From: Prunus persica
Taxonomy: Eukaryota; Streptophyta; Magnoliopsida; Rosales; Rosaceae
Direction of reading: 5' to 3'
NCBI RefSeq assembly: GCF_000346465.2
Contig: NC_034009.1
Span: 18,681,606 to 18,745,605 of the forward strand
Length of the DNA stretch: 64,000 nucleotides
The notes under the pieces were generated by a model. The model was not told the DNA's origin. It saw only the letters and a program-made list of their open reading frames with translations, and did no database searches. The translations under genes and the position numbers were made by a program. This document shows, one piece after another, positions 1 through 10,671 of the stretch; within the stretch, counting starts at the first letter, position 1; the number at the start of each line of letters is the position of its first letter.

Positions 1-751
1 CATCTCCATAAAACCCATACGCCCGTCTAGAAGTTGCATCTGCCCAAAAACATCGACTAAACCTGTCATGCCCATCTCCCTCAATCTTGAAATAAAAAGC
101 CTCATTTGTTTTCTGTTCAGCCATAAAATACTCGGTCACTAGTTCAACATCGTGGTTCCTCAGCTTCCCATTCACACTACATTCAAGATTGTAGATATCT
201 TTTTTGATAAAACCGATTTTATCCATTCCTCCGGATTGCACCTCGAATATACTTACCTTCTGATGAATGGGAATATTAACTGAACCCAACTGTTTTGTGA
301 GTACTTTTGTAGAATCTGAAATATGACGGTGTGATCTCAATAAATGCATTCTTTCTGAGGGTGTCATCTTATGATTGTGTCCCTCTGCAAAAAGAGAAAT
401 GGTATACTTCTTGCTCCCATTTGTCTTCACAACCACAATCTTTGCTTTGCAATTGCATCTACTTATTCCCCGTTGTCTTTTTCTCTCCCGAGTTTCATCC
501 TTCCTGTATGCACCTTGTTTGCAACATACAAATTCTTTCCTCAAAATCTCTTTCTTATTTTTCCCCCAAAAGCTAGAATGAAGTCGAATACCAAAGCCAG
601 CCAAGAATGCATATCTATTATAGAAATTGTAAACGAGGTCAAGCGAGTCAAACTTCATCCCAACTGCTGGTGTTTCCTCATTTCTTACTTCAGGAATATA
701 AACCCTCCCATTAGCTGTTGCACATTCATCACTCTCTGAGCCCCCAGACAT
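1..751 (-). CDS. FAR1-RELATED SEQUENCE (FRS) protein, partial at the window edge
   Basis: Reading leftward from an ATG at 751-749, the frame stays open for 250 codons and runs off the window start, so the 3' part is missing. The N-terminus is acidic (MSGGSESDE). Residues of about 30-130 form a FAR1 zinc-finger-type DNA-binding domain, seen in GMKFDSLDLVYNFYNRYA, the cysteine pair FVCCKQG, the CNCKA step and the closing FAEGHNH. A linker follows. The segment near residue 235 (RCFWADATSRRAYGFYGD) is the entry to the MULE transposase core typical of FRS proteins. Family knowledge: FRS proteins are domesticated MULE transposases acting as nuclear transcription regulators. A MULE copy cannot be excluded from this fragment. 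The ATG lies just after a plausible acceptor (ACGTAG), with a donor at 1260 pointing to a 5' leader intron. Confidence 0.82.
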   Translation of the reverse strand, partial: MSGGSESDECATANGRVYIPEVRNEETPAVGMKFDSLDLVYNFYNRYAFLAGFGIRLHSSFWGKNKKEILRKEFVCCKQGAYRKDETRERKRQRGISRCNCKAKIVVVKTNGSKKYTISLFAEGHNHKMTPSERMHLLRSHRHISDSTKVLTKQLGSVNIPIHQKVSIFEVQSGGMDKIGFIKKDIYNLECSVNGKLRNHDVELVTEYFMAEQKTNEAFYFKIEGDGHDRFSRCFWADATSRRAYGFYGD

Positions 752-1700
752 TTTATCTACGTATATTATTGATCCACTTCTATATTACTGCATAGCAATT
801 ATTCATTCATTAATCAGTCATTACTGCATCACAACATATCAATGCATTCCACTTACACAAAACATTGCCCAAATTGACACAAAATACGCATAGCCTAACT
901 TCCGATTACACAAAACACAAGCAAAATTTCATACAAGTTACGTCATCTCTTGGGAAATAATCTGGTCAAAATAACATTAGAACCAACATGTTCAACTAAG
1001 AACACAAATGTAATTCAAACCACCAATTACAGAACTTCACCCAATATCCTCTCCAACTGCTTACTCCTAACGTCATTAAGCCTAAGTTTAGGTTCTTTTA
1101 CCTACATTTCATAATTTTCCACCCCGACCAACAACAATGAACTAAGTATATTGAATATTCATAAGAAAATGACACATTATTGATGCCACAAATGACGAAT
1201 TTCCCACCCTCACAAAAAATAAACCTAACCCAATAAAATCAATCCAGCAAGTGAACTTACCTCTCAAAATCAATCGGGAGCTCTGAAGTCAGTCAGCTTG
1301 AAAGACTGTGGTGGAAATTAGAGAAGACTCTTTGGTATTTGAGACTCCATCTCTACCAAAATCGAGGAACAACTGCTGCTGCGGCTTCTAGCTACAAAAA
1401 CAGATAAGCTACTTTGCTTTCATCTGGAATCTTGTCAGCTGAATGAAAAGAGAAGGGGTTTTCACTTGAGCCATAGAATCAAAACAGGGCAACAGCTAGG
1501 TAAGAGCCATTCTTCGTAATACCCAGGATACTATAGATCGCAGGCCTCCCAACGAGCTAATGACAGTCGAGTGACTATAAGGTTTGGGAGATTTGGATCC
1601 TTCTAATTGTGGGTTTGCTTTACATTCAAAAAGAAAGGCTTCAGTTTTTCACAGAGAGGGAAAGAGGGGAACAACTGAAGTTGGGTTTCTAACGGGTTAG
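752..1700 (-). promoter_or_regulatory. 5' leader intron, leader exon and proximal promoter of the FRS gene
   Basis: On the minus strand a GTAAGT donor at 1260-1255 follows an exon ending GAGAG, and an ACGTAG acceptor lies a few bases before the ATG at 751. This suggests a non-coding leader exon of roughly 1261-1690 and an intron of about 500 bp. The leader has no long open frame. Exact transcript ends cannot be read from sequence alone. Confidence 0.45.
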
Positions 1701-1734
1701 ATTTCAACCCGATTCTACATGCACCCTCTTTTAA

Positions 1735-1760
1735 AAACTCACCGTTGGATGAAATCCAAC
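1735..1760. repeat. Short palindrome (CCGTTGGAT ... ATCCAACGG)
   Basis: An inverted pair, ACCGTTGGAT and ATCCAACGG, is separated by only a few bases and lies upstream of the FRS leader. The same sequence word appears in the arms of the MITE at 36489-36672, so this may be a MITE remnant. No target-site duplication was found. Confidence 0.35.
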
Positions 1761-2266
1761 GGCTCTTACATACCCCTCAAAAACACCCCTTATAACTTCC
1801 CACTCACTATAGAAGCTCTCGTTTTAAGTTGTATAGCAGCTTGGGCTGATCTTGCCTTCGGGCCTACCCAGTCTTGGTAGAGCCCACATCCTACCTAGGC
1901 TAGAATGCATTGGTTGAGAGGTTTTTTTAGTCCAAAAGCCATTGACAAAAGACCATGGGTGGAAATGCTCTAAAAATAGGAAACGGAATAAGGAAAATAA
2001 GTGGTTGAGCCACTAGTACCACAGTTGCCTTGAAGTATGCTGTTTGAAGGCCATAGATCTTTTCCTTTGTGTCTTCAAGCTATTGTTGCCATTCTGGAGT
2101 ATTTTAGACTGGCTCAAGATGTATGAGTATTTTGAGGACTTTTCGATCATGTGCCTTTTTGTTTTTTCACCAATGTTTTTTCACAAAGCTACATTAAACA
2201 AGACCACAAATATTCTAGACCAATTTTTTTATAAATATTTTGAATGGAGCGTTGTGAATGTATGAG

Positions 2267-2270
<4 letters not shown>

Positions 2271-2298
<28 letters not shown>
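2271..2298. repeat. (TA)n microsatellite
   Basis: An uninterrupted TA dinucleotide run of about 28 bp followed by AAATATTTTG. No gene is close. Confidence 0.9.
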
Positions 2299-2302
<4 letters not shown>

Positions 2303-5300
2303 TTTTGAAGAGTCTAGACTAATGTTATTGGCGTGACAAGACTGATGTTATTTCACAGCGTTCTCTTTTCTTATAGAATAACTAGAAATTTGTGAGCACA
2401 CACCATGTATCCAAAGTTGTCAAATTGGTCTAGCTTTTGCTTTCCAATACAGCTATATAAACAGACAATCATTGAAAGGTCATGATGGAATTTCTTACTT
2501 TCTCTGCACCTTTTCTCTTTTACATTCTCTGTCTCGTTTGGTAAGTCATATTGTACTGTCTTGGATTTTTTGTTTTTGGTCATAGTAATGTCTTAGTTAT
2601 TATTGACTATATTGTCCTAATACACAATAAAACAAAGATTGTACCAAATCCATACGTAAAATTAGTAAAAGAACTAAGTAACAAGAATACAATTTGAGAT
2701 GATTAGAAACTATAAATCTTTGTAAAATGCTGTATAACAACGATGGGCTACTTTTGTACCTCCGTAGAGAGAAACTACGGATCTGTTCTTAAATTCCATT
2801 ATAATAGACTAGTCAAACTAGAAATTAAAATATAAAAAAAATTGGCTGAGACCTTATTAAAGGACTTTGGCTGAGAACTTTTCTGTTTATATAGAGCTCT
2901 AGGAAATAGCTCAAGTAAACAATCTAACCAATAAGCATGATAAGGAATGGCAACTCCAAATAGCTACTTGGAGTACAAAGAGCACAATTTCAAAAGCAAA
3001 TGAGAAGTAAACACATCCCTGCTGGTATCGATTATATGTACTGGCGAATTTGTTTACACAATTATAAAATGCAAGCATATTCCTTCTACAAAATGGATGC
3101 TATTTATCTGCCATGTCTAGATGTCTGTGCCCCATGTAAGGCAATTAGGCACTGCTTACTACTCTATGATATTACCTATCACCATTTAGAACATGCTCAT
3201 AGACCCTGGAAATGCTTTCAAGTTGCTACGCAGAATGACTAAAGTGAATAGCTCTATGAACCTGGATGGATCACCACATAAAATAGCTCCATCAGAGCTT
3301 CCATGTATACATAATCAAAGTCATCTTGGATTTCTGTCACTAGTTCTTCCTATGGCTGCAGCCTGCACTGGAATGATGAAAAAAGATGATTAAAGACATC
3401 ATCTTGCTGAGTGCAAGTGAATTAGATATCAGATCAAAGCTGATTCAGTAAATTCTTATCAAACTTCATAGTGGCATTTGTGACAAAATGTAACTTGCAG
3501 TGAACTTGCAAAAATCTATTTATGATAAGCATGAAACTAATAGTCACGTAAAGAAGGATTAGTGATTCTTTGGATCTCAGACTCAATATTTAATTTCTAA
3601 GCATAGAACATGTGCCTGTTAATTAAATTGGTAAGCTGGGCCTCATATCAATTGAATAAGACAATTAAAAAAACATGCAAAGGGGAAAGAAAACAAAAAG
3701 AAAAAAGAAAGCAAAGTTAGAAAGGGAAGACGATACCAATGAATGTTGTTTAAGATAGAGACTAATTGAAAAGTACAGACACAAGAGATGCCAATAAAAA
3801 GAGAAACAAGTAAAGGCACATTACATCAAAAGCTGAAAAAGTCGGAAACGAAGAACCTAATCACCAAGTTAAATGTTCTTTACGCACGTCTACCAAATTG
3901 AATCAACACATACCAGTCAAATATATAAACACGAATAAAACCGTGACACTGAAAATTTGGAAACTAAGAACCTAATTGCCGGGTCAAATATTATTTATGC
4001 ATGCCTGCCAAACTATCAACACATAACAGTCAAGTATAATAATACGAAGAAAACCAGACATGCACGCGCACACACACACACGCACAAGCATCACATACTG
4101 ATTACACCACAAGCATCACATACTTCAAAGTATTATCTTGGGTCACTTTGGTAATATATGTGCATATTCTATAAATATATTCACAAACAAAAATGTACAG
4201 CAATGATTTGTGGACAAACAGGACTCTCAAGTGCTGAATTGGCACACAGTGTCCAAAACTGAACCTTCACTCAAGAGTACCAATTTTAATGTGCATTTTT
4301 GGAACTACAATATTTATTCAACATAATTTATATAGAATTGATCGCTTAAAGAAGAAAGAGCCACTTCCCCCAAAAGGAAAAAGAAGAAGAAACAACCACA
4401 AATATCAGAATAATATGAAACTAGTAATGATGCAATGTGTAGCACATCCTTATATGGTGATATTACAGTCCCAATTGGTTAACAACCTTCTTGATTTTGA
4501 CTAGTGCCATCAACCCTAGGGATATTGGTATACAGGTCAAAGTTTGCACACCACATCCCTGCACTAGTTCTTTTATATTTATATATTTTCAAATAAACAA
4601 AACTTGTTTAGTTATTCCAATGAATGTTAGAAATAGGTAAGACCCAAGTGTTCTGTCCTTCACTGCCTGACACTGAAACTTTACTATTGATCCTACAGAG
4701 TGTACCATATATGCATGCAGAAAGCATGTATAAAATTTGAAGATCGCCAAAATTTTAAATTAAGTTCTATTCAATATTAAAGTACACTAGTCTGGAGTAC
4801 AGACAACTATTGAATGTGAAATAAAAATGAATCCCATATAGTTAGGATTACATCAATGGTAATTGCTAATTAAAGTTTCTACGTTAAATGCAACTTAAGC
4901 TATTGCTGAACAAGGCATCCTATGAAGCACGGATACTACAAAAATTTCAAGAATGGAGTAGCTGATACTGATACGCTCTTGCTACTTAATGACTACTCGA
5001 AATTTGTATCCATTTGACTTTTGGATACGGGATGAATAAGCAAGTGATACGCAGGGAATACAACAGGGCATATTCTGTAACTTTTTAGACAAAGAAAAAC
5101 AGAAATGTGAGGCTAATTCAAGAACGTTCTGGACTTGTTTTTCTACTTCAAAAAGATAAAAAGAACTTGAGTGTACTGTAGAATGTTAGGGGCTACTAAG
5201 AAAACAAAAGAAAACATAAATAATTAAACGAAAAAGAGACAGTTCACATATAAATATAGATATATTATCTTATTGTCGTATCCTTACCATATACATATCC

Positions 5301-6010
5301 TAGTTTTTGTAGACTTGTCGTATCATATCGCATATCTTGTATTGTATCCGTGCAACATAGGCAATTACAAGGGCAGCCTCATGGGCCCAGCCATTAATTG
5401 TCCTCATTGGAGAGTTTTGGAAACTAGAAAGAGACATGTGCCACATCAGCATTCATATAAAGGGAAAATTGTACTATTAACTTTTCAACTCATAATTCAA
5501 GATTAATTGCATTAACCAATCATAATTAATGGAACTTCAACAATCATATACATTCAGTTAAGAGAGAACTCCTAGCTCTGCAATGATAGTTCAATTATAA
5601 TTTCAAAGGATTCTGGGCTGACATTGAATAAAGAGGTACAGCTCATAGAACCTTAACATTCAAGAAGGCTAAAATGAGGAACTGTTCGCGGAAGCCTATG
5701 GAACCAAAAAGTTAGTTCTTTCATTTCTCTTATTAATTTTACTTTTCCCCTAAATGTATTAAACGGTTTGAAAGTTTATTCAGTGCAGTTTCAGATCATC
5801 ATTTCAGGGATCGACACTGAGAGTTCACAATAAATGAAATAAGTCAATCAGATCACACTTCCAAAAGATGTAGGTTTTCAAATCTATTTTTCAATTCTTA
5901 AAATAGAAGACAAAGCAAACAGATAAACTTCAAACCTACATATTTTAGGGAAAAATTTAGCTATTCCCCCCGAATTATTGAACTTGTACCATATTGCACC
6001 CTTGACTCTC

Positions 6011-6013
<3 letters not shown>

Positions 6014-6070
<57 letters not shown>
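6014..6070. repeat. (CT)n microsatellite
   Basis: An uninterrupted CT run of about 57 bp, the longest simple repeat in the window. It lies about 0.7 kb downstream of the stop codon of the FRF1-like gene. It generates a spurious Arg-Glu open frame on the other strand. Confidence 0.95.
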
Positions 6071-6073
<3 letters not shown>

Positions 6074-6790
6074 GTTGTTCTTTTTTAGTTTGGATTGTTT
6101 TATTTTGATTGAGTTATTGACTGTTTGCTTGATTACTACAATTACTCGGAACTGACTACTAAGCATAAAATGATTGATTGGTATTTTGGCTGAAAGGAAC
6201 AGTCAACAAGCCTAGCCCATGTGGCAAATCTAATCTTAGTACTCGAGCATCATCACCATTCAACCATGACTGAATTTATAACCAATTCTAGAAAAATAAA
6301 TTCAGCTTTTGGCAGAGAAGATTGTAGAGACAGACAAAAGAGAGAAAGGAGAGAAAAGAGAAATAAAAGAGAAGTAGAGGAAGAGAAAGAAGAAATAAGC
6401 AAAGTGACGAAAATATCCTTAAAAAACATATCATGTGCTTGGTACGTGGGTACAATCAACAGAAAGTGTAACAGAATTGACAATAGGGGCTACATTGGAA
6501 CATTTTGAAAGTTTAAGGGGGTTGAAAACCAAATTGAAAATTCAGCAGGCAATTTGAAACAAGGGCAACAGCTCAGGGGAGTATGCTAATTTTTTCCCCG
6601 CATGCTAATTTTTTCCCCAAATTCTGTTGTACTCTTTGTTGGTTGCTTTTCCAAAAGAGGTCATTACCGGTGTCTATCAATTCCAACAACCTAATTGATA
6701 AAATTGGGAACACTAATTTTAAAAGAAACCAAGTAAAAAACTAAACAATTTTGAAAGACCATGCCAAATTACTCACTCTCAATGCAGAGG

Positions 6791-8170
6791 CTATCTATGT
6801 TGCGAAAGCTCCCGATCTATGGACTCAAATTCTTTAAGATTGCTTACAACATTTTGAACTTTTTTCGATAGCTGGTCACTATACTCTTCAACAATTTTCG
6901 TAAATGCTGTTAGCTGTTCCTGATATGTTGTGCACAACCGTTTCTTATTCCGAAGCTCTGCAGTTAATTCTTGAATTTTCTTATCCTTCTCATCCTACAG
7001 AAGAAAGCACAACACACAAAAGACATGACTTAGATCATACCTGATGCTTGAATATAGAGACTATAAACGATATCACCTAGAGTACAGAAACTTTAGACCT
7101 AATTTGGGATCAATACAACATATTCATCAACTTGTCTTCAAAGGTAATACAAAAAAGGTTCCTAGTCTGAGCTGTATTTTACCACTTGCCTGCTATAAAC
7201 AGCCAGTAGGGTTGCCTGAACCAAATTTTACCTCCTGAAGAAGCCCTTATTGAAATATAAAATAAATTTAAATAAAACACCTCAATGATGATGCAGTTTA
7301 CTATTGGCTTTCACATTGTCGGTAAGGATAATATCACTATTTTTTTTATCTTCATATTTAAAAAGGGATTGTTAGCAGTTTCTAGCTACAGATATGCTGT
7401 AAGAAAGAAATTATAACACATTACTTAATTTTCTTTTTCCTAAAATTATTGATACTCATCAAATTTTGCAGGGTATCTTATTAGAAGCAAGCAAAATTAG
7501 AATTTAAGAGCCACATGGGAAAAACACTACCATAACCTCAATAAGGAGTACAATATATTTTTCTATTTCTGAAGGAACACTCGGGATACAAATACAAGAA
7601 TTGTTTCTAAAAGGAGAGTTTAAGTGCAACTTCTCACAACTTAAAATGTACACCACCTGGAAAATTAATAACCCCCCACACTGGAAGTTTAATTATTTAT
7701 AGGAATTATTGAATGTTACTAAATATGAGAAAAATACTCACCATTGTTTGACGAGCTTCACGTGGGGACACCACAAGTGGATGATTATGATCCTTTATGA
7801 ATTTGGTAATCACCCATTTACTGGATTTATCATACTTCACGTGAATCATTGCCTTACAACCTTCCCTTGTACTCGCTCGTGGTTTTCGAACTGGCCCAAA
7901 TTTACCCCGAATACTAACACAGTGGCCCTCCTTATTACACCCAAGTCGACGGGCAAGAATCCTACCATCTCTCTCGGATCGACGGCATGACATCACACGC
8001 ATGACAAATCCAACACGTCGTGCATACTCATCATAAAATATCTTGGCAGCATCTTCAGATTCAAATTCCATACCCTCATAAGGTTCCAAAATGGAATCTG
8101 CTTCATATAAAACCAGTGCCTGTGAGGAAGAACTCTCCACTGCTCTAGCCCCCTCATCTGAATCCACTGC
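6791..8170 (-). CDS. FAR1-RELATED FACTOR 1-like short FAR1-domain protein
   Basis: Two coding exons join in phase: about 8170-7742, ending RQTM at a GTGAGT donor, and 6994-6791, starting DEKDKK after a CTGTAG acceptor and ending in TAG at 6793-6791. The first carries a complete FAR1 DNA-binding domain (PYEGMEFESEDAAKIFYDEY, the LGCNKEGHC step, and closing DHNHPLV). The second is a 67-residue coiled-coil tail (KKVQNVVSNLKEFE). FAR1 domain plus short coiled coil without a transposase core matches the FRF1 subgroup, known as partners or competitors of FHY3/FAR1. The start codon is not resolved: the exon frame is open upstream to 8362, a strong acceptor (GTTAAACAG) sits in it, and no in-frame ATG follows that acceptor before the domain. 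A further 5' coding exon is therefore expected. Confidence 0.8.
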
Positions 8171-9016
8171 CAGACATTTTCTGTTATTTATTTTCGAAGC
8201 CCAAAATTCACAACCAATAAACTGTTTAACAAAAAAATAAAGACTGTATCTTTTGGGTTGAAACAACAGGCAACTTGAGGAAATGGGTGAGATTCCCCGT
8301 TTATGATTGTATGATTCTAATTTATAACTAACCAAAACAAGCTTGCTCCTGTTTTTATTCAATTGTTATAAACCAAATAAAACATGTCGTTTCTTAGTTA
8401 CTTTATCAAACAGGTGGTGAACACAATAGAAATACATACTCATAAACACTATATACGCTATAAATTCCATGACAAATCTAACTTTTCAGCCATTGCAAAC
8501 TAAATTACATCCCACACCCAATAAAAGAGACACAGTAGCAGCGAAACCATCAATAGAACTACAAATTTTACGCATTTGACAGTGACAAAGCAGCAGCCAA
8601 CTAACGTTCTTCAATCCCAGTGCAAAAAAGAAAAATAAACGCATGAAATGAGAACCGAATTATGAAATAAAACAGCAGGAAAGACCAAAAAATTAAAACC
8701 AATTAGAATTTAACCAAATTTTGATCCAGATTCAGTCTTTAGATATGAACTTGCAAAACTGACAAGGCAACAAACTGACCATAAAGGGCCAAAAAATATG
8801 GAGGGTTTCAGTAAGACTGAGCCAGAACAAATGGGTATTCTTCGTTTTATGATTAGGAATCGAGCGCTTACTTGATTCGAGCAAGCTAAGTAGATCTTCG
8901 TTTTCCGGTCGGGAGTGGAATTCCGTTGGCTCGTAAAAGCTTCAAAATGTGAGTGCTTTGTTTTATCTTTATCTTTTTCGAAAAAATAGACCACGTCAGG
9001 CCAACTTAAAAGGCAA
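8171..9016 (-). other. 5' exon/intron region of the FRF1-like gene, cut by the MULE
   Basis: A likely leader exon ends at a GTAAGC donor near 8872 on the minus strand. Upstream of it, about 140 bp remain before the MULE target-site duplication at 9017. No ATG in the FRF1 frame is visible in that exon. The original DNA beyond it resumes at 24685 and is again interrupted at 24755 by a copia element. The present promoter of this gene is therefore probably short or supplied by the transposon. Confidence 0.45.
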
Positions 9017-9025
9017 ATTGTTATT
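9017..9025. repeat. Left 9-bp target-site duplication of the MULE
   Basis: The sequence attgttatt directly precedes the GGGAAATATGC terminus. It is repeated exactly at 24676-24684 after the opposite terminus. A 9-bp duplication is the hallmark of Mutator-type insertion. Confidence 0.93.
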
Positions 9026-9096
9026 GGGAAATATGCTGATATAATCACTTGTGAACGTGAAATGACCAAACTGCCCTTTATATAAAAGCAGATGTA
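9026..9096 (+). repeat. Left terminal inverted repeat of the MULE
   Basis: About 71 bp, from GGGAAATATGC to AAAAGCAGATGTA, match the reverse complement of the right end with a few substitutions. The match stops after GATGTA. A TATA-like box lies within it. Confidence 0.92.
9078..9087 (+). promoter_or_regulatory. TATA-box inside the left TIR, facing inward
   Basis: The sequence tttatataaaag near the inner edge of the TIR is followed about 30 bp downstream by a pyrimidine-rich leader. This is the arrangement expected for a TIR promoter driving the plus-strand Ulp1-like gene. The right TIR has the same motif driving inward. Confidence 0.6.
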
Positions 9097-10671
9097 TTGG
9101 GGAGTTATTGGCCTTTGATTGCCAACCTAACGCTTCTGGCTTCTCTCCCTTTCTCAGCTCTCTGTCACGGTTTTCTCTTCCTCTCTCGGCGGTTTCTGTG
9201 TCCATCGACCACCACCACTCTATTTCTCCCTCTATCACGAAAATCTAAGCAGTACTCTGTCGTTCTCTCTCTGCAGTCAATGTTAGGGTTTGGTGAGGGG
9301 GTTCTTGACGGTGAAAGAGAGGGTTTAATCGTTAAATGCTCTCTCCCTTAAACGATGTCTCAGTTCCCTCTATTTTCGAGTCTTGAATCGACGTCGTTCT
9401 CTTCTCCTCTGCTCCTTCAGGGCCTAAAAAAACCCTAAATTTTGGTTTCGGTTATGACTTTGTTCACAAACGTCCTCCTCCTTCTCAATCCTGTGACAGA
9501 CAAAAGTCGCGATTTGCTGTAGGTGTTGCTGGGATTTCGAATTCGGTTCTATGCAGAGAAGGAGTGATTCTAAGGTGGGTTTTGTATTTGTTATTGACTA
9601 GTTTGTGTTTTTGTATGGTTATCATTTGAGAAGGATAATTTCACTAACCTGTGACTGAATTTGTGAAGTTTAGTAATTAGAGAGATTGCAATAATAATGT
9701 AATTTAACTGTGAATTAGATCATGCTGGGATGAAACTTGTATTAGTGTATTGATTTTGCTCTATGGACAATGAAGTGCCTCAAATTGCTATTTGTCATCT
9801 AGGATTGGTTCGTTTGTGATGCTTGTTTTGACTTCCATTTTATGAGTCATATTTAGTGTGGGAAATTATTCTGGTGGCAAGGGCTATTCCATTATAACAC
9901 ACCATTACCTCAGTAGGCCCTGAATTAGCTGTTGAGTAATAATGCACAAGTAAATTTGTTGGTATCATTGGTGTTTCAGCACGTAGTAGCATATTTTGCA
10001 CCCTTCCAGTGTTAATGGTTAATTATGTGATTTTGAAATACTAAAGTTAGTTGGCGTGGAAATTTTCTCTTCCCTGTGGTATAAAACCTGCTAAATTGTG
10101 TTGTTATTCCTTGCTTGCAGCTTGTGATATATGTCTGAAAATGGTATTTTATGGGGCTTCAGTATCTGTTTAGAAATTGCATGTTCATCCATCTAGGTTT
10201 AGCAGTTGCAGTTGCAGTAACATTTTGACGTGTCTAGTTTGCACACAGAGTCCATAACTGTGAATACTGATGCTCCATGTGTGGTACTGTATTGCATATG
10301 ACTAGACATGTATATGACTATGGTCATGAGTAGATTTTAGTTGGCATTGATGCATTTGGAGTAATTATTGTAGCCATTTCGTCCAAACCCTGTATGAAGT
10401 GGATCCGTGGTTGATGAAATTGTTTTCAGACTTGGGTGGTATTTGGTTTTTGGATGGAATGGGATGTACATTTGGTAGAAGGGAATGTAGATAAGAGGAG
10501 AGTGTGGAGAGAGTTGGAGAGTAGAAAAGAGGCTTAAAAACATTTATGGTTTTGTCATATGTATATACATATATCAAAATGGGTTGAAAGTATTAGTTTG
10601 AGTAATGTACGTATGAAATATGGGTAACCAATGATCCATATGTATGATGTTGTTGTGCAGGGAACTTGAGA
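9097..10671 (+). other. 5' leader of the MULE protease gene (exon plus about 1.1-kb intron)
   Basis: The first 470 bp are CT-rich leader. A short upstream frame begins at 9356. A GTGGGT donor follows AAG at 9574, and a TTGTTGTGCAG acceptor ends at 10660, twelve bases before the ATG of the DUF1985 frame at 10672. Upstream ATGs in the leader do not continue into that frame. Confidence 0.5.

Larger units (their letters stand above)
1801..6590. other. Gene-poor intergenic region
   Basis: About 4.8 kb of AT-rich DNA with only short, unsupported open frames on both strands. It contains a TA microsatellite, a CA-rich stretch near 4064-4085 and the long CT microsatellite listed separately. I recognise no gene, RNA gene or transposon ends here. 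Confidence 0.55.

Noticed and set aside
5975..6166. Minus-strand frame rich in Arg-Glu
   Set aside because: It is produced by the CT microsatellite; no other coding evidence.
9346..9448. Short plus-strand frame starting ATGTCTCAG in the MULE leader
   Set aside because: It does not continue into the protease frame across the likely intron and has no recognisable content; it is better read as an upstream frame in a leader.
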